Source: Mitsuaria chitosanitabida ATCC BAA-476 = NBRC 102408
Lineage (GTDB): Bacteria; Pseudomonadota; Gammaproteobacteria; Burkholderiales; Burkholderiaceae_C
Reading direction: 5' to 3'
Assembly: GCF_001598255.1 (NCBI RefSeq)
Contig: NZ_BCYP01000012.1
Span: forward strand, 43,347-107,346
DNA length: 64,000 bases
Positions 53,508-60,469 of this stretch are shown here, one piece after another. The notes under the pieces were generated by a model, which saw only the letters and a program-made list of their open reading frames with translations, did not search any database and had not been told where the DNA came from. Numbering within the stretch: the first letter of the stretch is position 1; each line of letters starts with the position of its first letter. The translations under genes and the position numbers were made by a program.

Positions 53508-54134
53508 ATGCGCCATACCCCCTCGCTTCCCCGCCTGACCGTCGCCGCGGCGCCCCTGCGCCGCCGAACCCGGCTCCAGGCGACCGCCTTGCCGGTGCTG
53601 GCCGCGGGCCTGCTGCTCGCGCTGGGCGGATGCGGGACCATGAACGAGCGGGGATCGAACACTTCCGGCGGCGCCGCGATCGGCGCCTCCGCGAACCTCT
53701 GGTCGCGGCCCCTGGAACACAAGCGCGAGGTCCTGACCCGCGCCAGCGCTGGCACCGGCATCGTGGTCGTCAAGACCGCGGACAACCAGCTCAAGCTCCT
53801 GATTCCGGCGGATTTCGGCTTCGATGCCGGCAAGTCGGACCTGAAGCCGGCCGTGCGGCCGGTGCTCGATGAACTCGCGCGCGGCCTCGACGGCGAGGTC
53901 CGGGTGACGGTGGTGGGCCACACCGACAGCACCGCCCCGGCCGACGTGAACGATCCGCTGTCGCAGGATCGGGCCGAGGCCGTTCGCGAATACCTGGTTC
54001 AACACGGCGTCCAGCGTGGACGCCTGCTCGTCGAGGGGCGCGGCGCCCGGCAACCGGTGGCCAGCAATGCCACCGAGGCCGGCCGGGCCGCCAATCGTCG
54101 GATCGAGATCTTCCTGTCGCAACCCGCGTCATAA
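53508..54134 (+). CDS. OmpA-family lipoprotein
   Basis: 208 residues. A long basic N-region, a hydrophobic segment and a lipobox-like LLALGGCG suggest an outer-membrane lipoprotein. The C-terminal OmpA-like peptidoglycan-binding domain is visible in LIPADFGFDAGKSDLKP, VVGHTDSTAPADVNDPLSQDRAEAVREYL, VEGRGARQPVAS and AANRRIEIFL. It probably tethers the outer membrane to the cell wall. An ATG at 53508 follows GGAG seven bases upstream. A small exported protein gene follows 25 bp later. Confidence 0.9.
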   Translation: MRHTPSLPRLTVAAAPLRRRTRLQATALPVLAAGLLLALGGCGTMNERGSNTSGGAAIGASANLWSRPLEHKREVLTRASAGTGIVVVKTADNQLKLLIPADFGFDAGKSDLKPAVRPVLDELARGLDGEVRVTVVGHTDSTAPADVNDPLSQDRAEAVREYLVQHGVQRGRLLVEGRGARQPVASNATEAGRAANRRIEIFLSQPAS

Positions 54135-54159
54135 GCTGTATCGACCTTGGGAGTGAGTC

Positions 54160-54903
54160 ATGAATGCCTTCTTCCCTCGTCCCCACGCCGGCCGGCCCGC
54201 CGCCGCGGTTCCAGCCGTCTGCGTGTCGCTGCTCGCCGCCTGGCTGCCGCTGTGCGCGGCGGCCGATCCTGTGGCGGCGCCGTCGGCCTCGAGTTCGCTG
54301 GATGACGCCGTCGAGCTGAACGGCCACAGCCTGGCCGATCGGACGCACTGGCAGTCCAGCGCGCGCGAGGCGTCGTCCGGCGGTGCGCGGGTGACCGTGA
54401 CCCGCAGCGCCGCCGAGCCGCTGGCCACCGCCAACCAGGCCGCCGGCGCGGCCGGCTGGTACGGACGCTCGGGTCAGGCGACGCAGACCATGATGTGGGG
54501 CCGCCCCTGGAGTCGCAGCGCGCTGCGCGTCGGCCTGGGCGTCGAGCAGCGGGGCATGATGCCCAGCGGCGGGCTGTACGCCACGCCCTATCAGAACCTG
54601 CGCCCGGGCGTGGCCGGTGATGCCGGCGTGCTGGTCGGCCTGGCGCTGCCCACCGGGCCGCGGTCCCACGCCTTCGTGCAGACCTCGCTGGTCGACGCGC
54701 CGCATGCGCAGATCGATGACCTCAATCTGCCCGGTGCCGCCAATCGCGACGGCCGCCAGGTGCGGGTCGGGCTGGTCTTCAACTCGCGCAAGCCTTATGC
54801 GGACCTGCGCAAGGGCTTCCGGATGGAGCTCAGCGGGCAGTCCTCGCTGACCTTCCGCCCGGGCGGCGGCAAGATCGGGATGTCCTTCCAGAAGACCTGG
54901 TGA
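54160..54903 (+). CDS. exported hypothetical protein, 247 aa
   Basis: A signal peptide (hydrophobic segment ending near CAAADP) precedes a ~215-residue mature region with alternating hydrophobic/polar strands and many aromatic or Gly turns (AAGWYGRSGQATQTMMWGR, LRVGLGVEQRG, QVRVGLVFNSRKPY), ending in a Phe/Trp-containing strand (MSFQKTW). The pattern suggests a beta-rich, possibly outer-membrane-associated protein, but no family is recognised. It is 25 bp downstream of the OmpA-like lipoprotein gene and is followed by a clear terminator, so the two form an operon. Confidence 0.75.
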   Translation: MNAFFPRPHAGRPAAAVPAVCVSLLAAWLPLCAAADPVAAPSASSSLDDAVELNGHSLADRTHWQSSAREASSGGARVTVTRSAAEPLATANQAAGAAGWYGRSGQATQTMMWGRPWSRSALRVGLGVEQRGMMPSGGLYATPYQNLRPGVAGDAGVLVGLALPTGPRSHAFVQTSLVDAPHAQIDDLNLPGAANRDGRQVRVGLVFNSRKPYADLRKGFRMELSGQSSLTFRPGGGKIGMSFQKTW

Positions 54904-54925
54904 GACCCGTATCCCCTGAACGAGC

Positions 54926-54947
54926 AAAGCCGGCATCCGCCGGCTTT
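54926..54947 (+). terminator. rho-independent-type terminator after the OmpA-like operon
   Basis: AAAGCCGGC-ATCC-GCCGGCTTT forms a perfect 9-bp stem with a four-base loop, followed by GTCGTT, 22 bp after the stop codon. Confidence 0.75.
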
Positions 54948-55083
54948 GTCGTTGCTGGAGACTGGCTTCGCCCGCTCGAGCCGGATGGCGCGAAGGAGAA
55001 GCCGGCACGAAGGTGGAGGGCCGGAACCCATCGGCGGGCAATCGATCCGGCCGGGCGGTCGTGACGGCGGCCGAGGAAAGGGA

Positions 55084-55108
55084 AACGGCGCCCGCGAGGG
55101 GCGCCGTT
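55084..55108 (-). terminator. terminator for the cysteine-repeat periplasmic protein gene
   Basis: AACGGCGCCC and GGGCGCCGTT form a 10-bp stem with a 5-base loop. Read on the minus strand it is followed by TTCCCTTTCC, which suits the minus-strand gene ending at 55241. Confidence 0.55.
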
Positions 55109-55240
55109 CCGAAGAGGGTCGACAGGGGGATCCGGGCTGTTGTTCGATTTGGAACCCGGATCCGCCGGTTCAACGTCGGGTGGTCACCGAAGCACTGGAT
55201 CGACGACCACCTCCCACGGGGGAAGTGAGGGATCTCGAGA

Positions 55241-55786
55241 TCACTGGTTGTAGCGGGCCTTCGCGGAGGCCACGCACACGTCCTTGGCATCGCCCGACAG
55301 CGTGTTGCACTTCTCGGAGGCCAGCTTGTAGTCGGCCTTGACGCGCGCTTCCTCGGCGTCATCGACCGCCGCGGCGACCTTCTTGTTCATCTTGTGCTCG
55401 GCCTTGGCCTTCTCGTAGGCGGTCTTGGCCTCGCGGTTGCACAGGTCCTTGGCCTCGCCGGAGCGGTCGTCGCAGCGTTCCTTGGCCACGTCGTAACGGG
55501 CCTCGTAGCGCGCCTCGATCAGCTTGCTCTCGTCCTTGGCCTTGCCGGTGTAGTTGTAGTCCAGCTGCGCCAGCGCCACCTTCTCGCGCCCCTTGGCTTC
55601 CTCGACGCAGATGTCCTTGGCGTTGCCGGACAGCTTGCCGCAGGCGTCCTTGTCGGCCGAGTAGGTCTTCTTGATGTCGTCCTTCGCGCCGTCGTAGACC
55701 GACTTGGAGAAGTTCTCGGCGTGCGCGAGGCCCGCGCACAGGCCCAGGGCGGCGGCGATCAGGGAGGTGGTGAGCGACTTGGTCAT
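55241..55786 (-). CDS. periplasmic protein with three paired-cysteine repeats, 181 aa
   Basis: A signal peptide (cleaved at AHAEN) precedes ~158 residues that are highly charged and helical, rich in Lys, Asp, Glu and Ala. Three copies of a cysteine-pair motif recur about 50-60 residues apart: ACGKLSGNAKDICVEEAK, RCDDRSGEAKDLCNREAK and KCNTLSGDAKDVCVASAK, each with two Cys about 12 apart flanking SGxAKD. The pairs probably form disulfides stapling helical hairpins. Similar hypothetical proteins are common in Burkholderiales and have been loosely called TolA-like. The function is unknown. The ribosome site AAAGGAT precedes ATG 55786. Confidence 0.85.
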   Translation of the reverse strand: MTKSLTTSLIAAALGLCAGLAHAENFSKSVYDGAKDDIKKTYSADKDACGKLSGNAKDICVEEAKGREKVALAQLDYNYTGKAKDESKLIEARYEARYDVAKERCDDRSGEAKDLCNREAKTAYEKAKAEHKMNKKVAAAVDDAEEARVKADYKLASEKCNTLSGDAKDVCVASAKARYNQ

Positions 55787-55841
55787 GGCGATCCTTTCTT
55801 TCTTTTCTCAGGGGGATGTCATCGATGTCCGCGCAAGGCGG

Positions 55842-56003
55842 TCACTTTCGGAGCAGGCTCATCACGAAGGTCGCGACGGCCATGATCACGAACACGAAGA
55901 AGAGAATCTTCGCGATGCTGGCGGCGCCAGCGGCGATGCCACCGAAGCCGAACAGCGCGGCGATCAGGGCAATGACGAAAAAGACGACGGCGTAGTGCAG
56001 CAT
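55842..56003 (-). CDS. DUF1328 (YtjA-like) small membrane protein, 53 aa
   Basis: A 53-residue frame reading [20 protein letters not shown], then [20 protein letters not shown] and ending MSLLRK. These are the two hydrophobic helices and GFGGIAxGAAxIAKILF motif of the DUF1328 family. These tiny inner-membrane proteins are often stress-induced; function unknown. It lies 55 bp upstream of the cysteine-repeat protein gene on the same strand, so both may share a transcript. A 10-bp inverted repeat and a GCTGTAGGA motif lie upstream. Confidence 0.88.
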   Translation of the reverse strand: MLHYAVVFFVIALIAALFGFGGIAAGAASIAKILFFVFVIMAVATFVMSLLRK

Positions 56004-56047
56004 CTCGGTCTCCTGCGCGGCGACGTGCCGCGATGGAATCCACTGTA

Positions 56048-56077
56048 GGGACTGCCCTGGTCCGAATGGGCAGTCCC
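56048..56077. promoter_or_regulatory. 10-bp inverted repeat upstream of the DUF1328 gene
   Basis: GGGACTGCCC and GGGCAGTCCC with a 10-base spacer, 45 bp upstream of the DUF1328 ATG. The position suits an operator or a leader hairpin. Confidence 0.5.
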
Positions 56078-56112
56078 GGGCCGCGACCGCTCGTCGGAGC
56101 GGAAAACGACGT

Positions 56113-56131
56113 GCTGTAGGAGGCCGCCTAC
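56113..56131. promoter_or_regulatory. GCTGTAGGA motif upstream of the DUF1328 gene
   Basis: GCTGTAGGA at 56113-56121, containing a GTAGG-N6-CCTAC dyad (56116-56131). The same 9-mer occurs upstream of two other small genes at 58670 and 59209. Confidence 0.4.
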
Positions 56132-56203
56132 CGCGCCGGGAAGCGGTCGCTCATGACGTCCCCGCGCCCCCGGTCGAACCGCGGTCCCGAGGACGCGGAC
56201 CGC

Positions 56204-56683
56204 TCAGTTCAAGCCGGCCTTGTCCAGCCCGTACATGCGGTCATAGGTGCCCGGCACGCCGCGGGTGGCGACGTTGAGGCGGTTCCAGGCATTGATCGTG
56301 GCGATCAGGTAAGTCAGGTCCGACAGCGCCTTGTCGTCGAAGTGCTCCCGCACGCGATGGAAGAGCGCGTCGGAGACGCCGTCCTCCGGGATGCGGGTCA
56401 GCGCCTCGGTCCAGGCCAGGGCGGCGCGCTCGCGCTCCGAGAACAGCGGCGACTCGCGCCAGATCGCGATGTGGTGCAGGCGCAGCGGACGCTCGCCGCC
56501 GATGGTGGCCTGCTTGATGTGCATGTCCAGGCAGAAGGCGCAGCCGTTGAGTTGCGAGGCGCGGATCTCGATCAGGCATTGCAGGCCGTGCTCGATGCTG
56601 CTCTCGCGGTTGGCGGCGGACAGCTCGGCCATGGCCTTGAACTGGGGGCCGGACAGTTGGTCGTGCTTGAAGCGAAGGGTCAT
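56204..56683 (-). CDS. AhpD-like carboxymuconolactone decarboxylase-family protein
   Basis: 159 residues from the ATG at 56683. The alkylhydroperoxidase signature CAFCLDMHIKQA (a Cys-x-x-Cys pair with the downstream His) is intact, within EIRASQLNGCAFCLDMH. The following FSERERAALAWTEALTRI is also typical. AhpD-like proteins act as thiol-dependent peroxidase partners or CMD-type enzymes. The partner reductant is unknown. It is divergent from a GTG-started MFS transporter gene with about 217 bp between. Confidence 0.92.
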   Translation of the reverse strand: MTLRFKHDQLSGPQFKAMAELSAANRESSIEHGLQCLIEIRASQLNGCAFCLDMHIKQATIGGERPLRLHHIAIWRESPLFSERERAALAWTEALTRIPEDGVSDALFHRVREHFDDKALSDLTYLIATINAWNRLNVATRGVPGTYDRMYGLDKAGLN

Positions 56684-56900
56684 GGAAGGCTCCGTGAGGG
56701 TGTTGCTGAGGTGTTGCCGCCGCGCTTCCCGACCGTGAATCGGGCGGCGTTTCGGCGTCCACATCCACAAGACGACGCAGCCTCCGCGCTTGTGACATCG
56801 CCATGCGCCCAGCGGCGAACGCTCGCGCGCGGTCCGCCCAGCCCCCATCGGTAAACTGGCCCGCGCCCGCCCAAGAAGGCCCCGAAGAGCATCTCCCGCC

Positions 56901-58232
56901 GTGACCACGCCCAGTTCCCCCTCGACGCCTCCGTCTTCCTCGTCGGCCGCCAGCGCGGCATCCCCGTCCGCGCCCGACGCGAGTGCCGCCGGCGCGAAGC
57001 CCAGCATCTTTCGCCACCAGGGCGTCGCCGCGTTCCTGATCGCGCGGCTGATGGCCGTGGTCGCGCAGCAGGTGCAGGCGGTGGTGGTGGCCTGGCAGGT
57101 CTACGACCTGACGCGCGAGCCGCTGGCCCTGGCCTATGTCGGCCTGGCGCAGTTCATCCCGATGCTGCTCCTGCTGCTGCCGGCCGGCGACCTGATCGAC
57201 CGCGTCAGCCGCAAGCCCATCCTGGCCGCGAGCTGGGCCGTGAGCGCGGGCTGCAGCCTGGCGCTGTGGTGGCTGTCCGGCCATGGGAGCGCCGGCGTCA
57301 CCGGCATCTACGCGGTGCTGGTGGTGTTCGGGTGCTCGCGGGCCTTCTCGGGCCCGGCGCTGCAGAGCCTGCTGCCGCAGATCGTGCCGCGCGAGCAGCT
57401 CGCCCAGGCCATCGCCGCCAACAGCATGCTGCTGCGCATCGCCAGCATCGGCGGCCCCTTCCTGGGCGGTCTGCTGTACGGCTTCGGCGGCGCCACGCTG
57501 ACCTTCCTGGTCTGCCTGGTCTGCTTCACCATCGGCACCGCGCTGCTGGTGACCCGCGTGCCGGTGCGCTTCGCGCCGCCGCTGAACCCGGCCGCCGGCA
57601 ACATCTGGCAGCGCTTCGGCGCGGGTATCCATTTCATCCGCACCCGGCCCATCATCCTGGGCACGATCTCGCTGGACCTGTTCGCGGTGCTGCTGGGCGG
57701 CGTGGTCGCGCTGCTGCCGATCTACGCGCACGAAGTGCTGCACGCCGGACCCGAGGGCCTGGGCGCGCTGCGCAGCGCGATGGCCGTGGGCGAGGTCACC
57801 GCCGGCTTCTACCTGAGCCTGCGGCCCTTCAACCGCCACGTCGGCAAGACGATGTTCGCGGCGGTCGCGGTGTTCGGCCTGGCCAACCTGACCTTCTCGC
57901 TGTCGACGACCTTCTGGCTGTCCTTCGCCGCGCTGGCCGTGGCGGGCGCGGCCGACATGGTCAGCGTCTACATCCGCGGGGCGCTGGTGCAGTTCTCCAC
58001 GCCCGACGAGATGCGCGGCCGCGTCAACGCCGTGAACATGCTCTTCATCGGCTCGTCCAACGAGCTCGGCGAGTTCCGCGCCGGCAGCGCCGCCGCGGCG
58101 CTCGGCGCGGTGCCCGCGGCCGTGACCGGCGCCTTGTGCACGCTGGGCGTCGTGGCCGGCTGGGCCGCGCTGTTCAAGCCGCTGCGCACCGTGGACCGCT
58201 TCGAGGAAGCGACGCCCGCCGTCACGCGCTGA
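56901..58232 (+). CDS. MFS transporter, EntS-like
   Basis: 443 residues, GTG start at 56901 with a ~35-residue Ser/Ala/Pro-rich cytosolic start. About twelve membrane helices follow; the loop-2 motif reads GDLIDRVSRKPIL, and FSTPDEMRGRVNAVNMLF is the conserved block seen in the enterobactin-exporter (EntS)/macrolide-efflux-like MFS group. Probably a drug or siderophore exporter; the substrate cannot be told. No siderophore genes are nearby. Confidence 0.88.
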   Translation: MTTPSSPSTPPSSSSAASAASPSAPDASAAGAKPSIFRHQGVAAFLIARLMAVVAQQVQAVVVAWQVYDLTREPLALAYVGLAQFIPMLLLLLPAGDLIDRVSRKPILAASWAVSAGCSLALWWLSGHGSAGVTGIYAVLVVFGCSRAFSGPALQSLLPQIVPREQLAQAIAANSMLLRIASIGGPFLGGLLYGFGGATLTFLVCLVCFTIGTALLVTRVPVRFAPPLNPAAGNIWQRFGAGIHFIRTRPIILGTISLDLFAVLLGGVVALLPIYAHEVLHAGPEGLGALRSAMAVGEVTAGFYLSLRPFNRHVGKTMFAAVAVFGLANLTFSLSTTFWLSFAALAVAGAADMVSVYIRGALVQFSTPDEMRGRVNAVNMLFIGSSNELGEFRAGSAAAALGAVPAAVTGALCTLGVVAGWAALFKPLRTVDRFEEATPAVTR

Positions 58233-58250
58233 ACGCGTCCTCATAAAAAA

Positions 58251-58280
58251 GCCGCGCCGACCCGGAGGGTGAGGCGCGGC
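58251..58280. terminator. terminator between the MFS and CsbD genes
   Basis: GCCGCGCC and GGCGCGGC form an 8-bp stem with a 14-base loop. Read on the minus strand it is followed by six T, so it ends csbD transcription; it may also serve the convergent transporter gene. Confidence 0.75.
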
Positions 58281-58363
58281 AACAGGGAGGATGCAGTCAA
58301 ACAGTCAGAGCGTCGGAAACACGGAGCAATCGTCGGGGAGGGCGCCTGCGCGCCCGCCCGGCA

Positions 58364-58579
58364 TCAGCTGAGCCAACGGTCGTTGGCACCCTTCTGCCAT
58401 TGATCCAGCTGCTTGTCGGCCTCGTCCTTGGCGATGCCGTAGCGCTCCTGGATCTTGCCGGACAGCTGGTCGCGCTTGCCGGCGATGACGTCGATGTCGT
58501 CGTCGGTCAGCTTGCCCCATTGCTCGCGGACCTTGCCCTTGAGCTGCGTCCAGTTGCCTTCGATGCGGTCCCAGTTCAT
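58364..58579 (-). CDS. CsbD family stress protein
   Basis: 71 residues with the CsbD signature MNWDRIEGNWTQLKGKVREQ, KLTDDDIDVIAGKRDQL and GKIQERYGIAKDEA. In Bacillus the family is under the general stress sigma factor; in Proteobacteria it is stress-induced with unknown molecular role. It is a single gene with a ribosome site (AAAGGAG) before ATG 58579, a terminator downstream and a GCTGTAGGA motif about 95 bp upstream. Confidence 0.95.
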   Translation of the reverse strand: MNWDRIEGNWTQLKGKVREQWGKLTDDDIDVIAGKRDQLSGKIQERYGIAKDEADKQLDQWQKGANDRWLS

Positions 58580-58669
58580 GGTGAACTCCTTTCGGTTGGG
58601 TGGGGGTGAATCGATGGCTTCAGTCTATGGAGCCGCCCTCGCGCCGTGGGTCGGACGGTTCAGGCATTC

Positions 58670-58691
58670 GCTGTAGGACGGCGAGCCGTCC
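58670..58691. promoter_or_regulatory. GCTGTAGGA motif with inverted repeat upstream of csbD
   Basis: GCTGTAGGA (58670-58678) runs into a GGACGGC-GA-GCCGTCC inverted repeat (58676-58691), about 95 bp upstream of the csbD ATG. Confidence 0.4.
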
Positions 58692-58726
58692 ATCGGCGCG
58701 ACCTCCTGTCGACTCCGCAAAAGAAA

Positions 58727-58757
58727 GAGCCGCGACCGTGGAAACGGCACGCGGCTC
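58727..58757 (-). terminator. rho-independent terminator of the 73-residue gene
   Basis: GAGCCGCG and CGCGGCTC form an 8-bp stem with a 15-base loop. On the minus strand it is followed by TTTCTTTT, so it ends the gene at 58871-59092. Confidence 0.7.
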
Positions 58758-58870
58758 GAAGCTCGCAAGAGCAGGGAGGAAGCAGAGGAAACGCAGGAAT
58801 CGGAGACGGGGAACAGGAGGCGGGATGCCGCCGGGGCGCCGATCTCGGGCGACCGGCGCGACGGCTGCGA

Positions 58871-59092
58871 TCAGTGGCTGGTGCGGATCGAGGGCGGCAG
58901 GTAATCCTTGCCGACCATGGCGCGGGCGAAGAGGTAGTTGTTGCGGGCCCGGGCCGGCAGGCTGTCGAGGTCGACGTGGCCTTGCTGATCGCAGGGGAAG
59001 GACATGCCGCGGCCGGCATCGAAGAGCGATTCAAAACGGATCTCGAACAGCGGCGCGGAGGTCTCAGCGGCGGTGATGTGGAGGAGGCTCAT
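58871..59092 (-). CDS. small conserved-type hypothetical protein, 73 aa
   Basis: 73 residues from ATG 59092, preceded by GGAGAACC. The sequence has an N-terminal strand region (ITAAETSAPLFEIRFESLFDAGRGMSF, quoted in part), a central Cys-Asp-Gln-Gln-Gly-His and a C-terminal helix ARARNNYLFARAMVGKDYLP. No signal or membrane segment. I do not recognise a named family, though the composition looks like a folded small protein. It has its own terminator and upstream region with a TCCTACAGC motif, so it is a single-gene unit in the stress-gene run. Confidence 0.75.
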   Translation of the reverse strand: MSLLHITAAETSAPLFEIRFESLFDAGRGMSFPCDQQGHVDLDSLPARARNNYLFARAMVGKDYLPPSIRTSH

Positions 59093-59435
59093 GATGGTTC
59101 TCCGGGTGGGTTCCGTTGCATTCACTATCGGCGCCGGCGAGGCCGGTTCCCATAGGCGCATCTCGGTCCGAGATGTCGGTGGGAGTAGCCGGGGTCTGTC
59201 CGGCGTCGTCCTACAGCCTGTGGGTTCAACGGAAGCCGTGGCACGACGTTGACGTCCGGTTCACCCCGTCGACACGGCTTTTCAGGACTTCACACACGCG
59301 GCCGGCGCGGCCGGATCCGGGGCCCGGCGGACGGTGTGGGACAGCGCCTACAGCGGCTCGCGGCGGGCGCCGCTACGCCGGGACGCGGCCGGCGGCGACG
59401 ATGCGTCCATCCCAACCCCGAGTCCGGGTGCCGCC
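59093..59435. other. 343-bp intergenic region with TCCTACAGC motif, no gene seen
   Basis: The region lies between two divergent small-gene units and should hold both promoters. TCCTACAGC lies at 59209-59217, the reverse complement of the GCTGTAGGA found upstream of csbD and the DUF1328 gene. A related GCCTACAGC occurs at about 59347. Open frames inside it look spurious. Confidence 0.6.
59209..59217. promoter_or_regulatory. TCCTACAGC motif between divergent small genes
   Basis: Third copy, in inverted orientation, of the 9-mer shared with 56113 and 58670; about 117 bp upstream of the 73-residue gene. Confidence 0.4.
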
Positions 59436-59564
59436 ATGAACGAGATGCTGCTGCTGATGACGCTCGCGACCTGCACCGCCGCCGCGGTGATGGTCCGGAT
59501 GTGGCAATGGCTGGACGATCAGCGCGGCCTGGTCTCGGACGATCACCAGGAGGACCTGCCATGA
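59436..59564 (+). CDS. 42-aa membrane peptide
   Basis: Encodes MNEMLLLMTLATCTAAAVMV as a single membrane helix, followed by RMWQWLDDQRGL and an acidic tail. Its stop overlaps the start of the next gene as ATGA, which supports it being translated. No family recognised. Confidence 0.6.
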   Translation: MNEMLLLMTLATCTAAAVMVRMWQWLDDQRGLVSDDHQEDLP

Positions 59565-59914
59565 GCGCCCGACCCCCACTTCCCCCGACCCATCCGGCCG
59601 ACGATTCCGCCGTCGTGCCCGCCGAGGAGCGCCTCGCAGTGCCCGAGCATCCGCTGAGCCAGTCCGCCTTCGTCTGCGGCGAGGTGGACTACCGCACCGG
59701 CGACGGCCCGCTGATGCGCATCCGTCCGGGCCCCGTGCATGTCGAGATCAACGAGATCGACGTGACGCTGGGCTGGGAGGATGGGGACGCGCGCCTGAGC
59801 GCCGTGATGCCGCGCAGCGAGTACGCCCGCTTCATCGCGGTCGGCGCGGTCAAGCCGGTGGTGACGCACAAGCCCGATGAGAAGGACGACGAGCCGCGCG
59901 GCGACGCGCACTGA
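59561..59914 (+). CDS. hypothetical protein, 117 aa, coupled to the 42-aa membrane peptide
   Basis: 117 residues from the ATG in the ATGA overlap (CAGGAGG ribosome site at about 59547-59553). The start is Pro-rich. The centre (VCGEVDYRTGDGPLMRIRPG, VHVEINEIDVTLGWEDGD) has alternating strand-like hydrophobics; the end is charged (HKPDEKDDEPRGDAH). Probably cytosolic. I do not know the family. It ends at a strong terminator. Confidence 0.75.
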   Translation: MSARPPLPPTHPADDSAVVPAEERLAVPEHPLSQSAFVCGEVDYRTGDGPLMRIRPGPVHVEINEIDVTLGWEDGDARLSAVMPRSEYARFIAVGAVKPVVTHKPDEKDDEPRGDAH

Positions 59915-59956
59915 CCGATCGCGGCGACCCGCCATCGCCGCAAACATCGCCGGAAA

Positions 59957-59985
59957 GAGAAAGCCGCCCTCGAGGCGGCTTTCTC
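59957..59985. terminator. bidirectional terminator between the 117-aa gene and the PRC-barrel gene
   Basis: GAGAAAGCCGCC-CTCGA-GGCGGCTTTCTC is a perfect 12-bp stem with a 5-base loop, A-rich on the left arm and T-rich on the right, between two convergent stops. Confidence 0.85.
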
Positions 59986-59992
59986 ATGGGGG

Positions 59993-60334
59993 TCACATCC
60001 AGGCGACGCCGTAGTAGTCGTAGACCTTGCGGCCATATTCGTCGGTGTACTCCGGACGGTCGGCCTGCGCGTAGCGCGGGGCCTTCTCGAGCTGGTCCTC
60101 GCGCAGCGGCACGACGTAGCCATCCAGGCTGGTGTCGTACTTCAGCATGTTCCAGGGGATGGGATAACGGTCGGTGCCGATGCCCATGAAGCCGCCGAAC
60201 TCCAGCGCGGCGTAGCGCACGAGGCCCGAGCGCTTGTCGATCACCAGGCTGTCGATCGAGCCCAGCTTGTCGCCGTTGCCGTTGTAGACCTTGGTGCCCT
60301 CGACGCGGTCCGAGGAAATGGTGGTGCTGGCCAT
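59993..60334 (-). CDS. PRC-barrel domain protein
   Basis: 113 residues with a PRC-barrel fold: TTISSDRVEGTKVYNGNGDK, LGSIDSLVIDKRSGLVRYAAL and FMGIGTDRYPIPWNML, followed by a Tyr/Asp/Arg-rich tail ending YDYYGVAWM. PRC-barrels occur in RNA-processing and photosynthetic proteins; stand-alone members such as this are common in stress-gene runs and have no assigned role. It is divergent from the YihY/BrkB gene. Confidence 0.92.
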   Translation of the reverse strand: MASTTISSDRVEGTKVYNGNGDKLGSIDSLVIDKRSGLVRYAALEFGGFMGIGTDRYPIPWNMLKYDTSLDGYVVPLREDQLEKAPRYAQADRPEYTDEYGRKVYDYYGVAWM

Positions 60335-60469
60335 GGAAGTCTCCGGAAGGGTTGGGATAGGCTTGACGAGGCAAGTCGCGTGCCGCCCGGCGCGGGACCT
60401 TCCCTTGCCTCGGCAGACAAGTCCCGTTCACGACGTTCAACACCGCCGCGTCCGGCGCGGCCCACACGC

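Larger units (their letters stand above)
54904..55240. other. 337-bp intergenic region with two hairpins, no gene seen
   Basis: The region between convergent genes carries the two terminators listed separately. Open frames within it have poor composition and no ribosome sites. Confidence 0.7.

Noticed and set aside
55013..55228. Open frames in the spacer after the OmpA-like operon
   Set aside because: They contain terminator hairpins, have poor codon composition and no ribosome sites.
59116..59439. 107-codon open frame in the 59.1-59.4 kb spacer
   Set aside because: Pro/Arg-rich, no ribosome site, and it spans the likely divergent promoters of two small genes.
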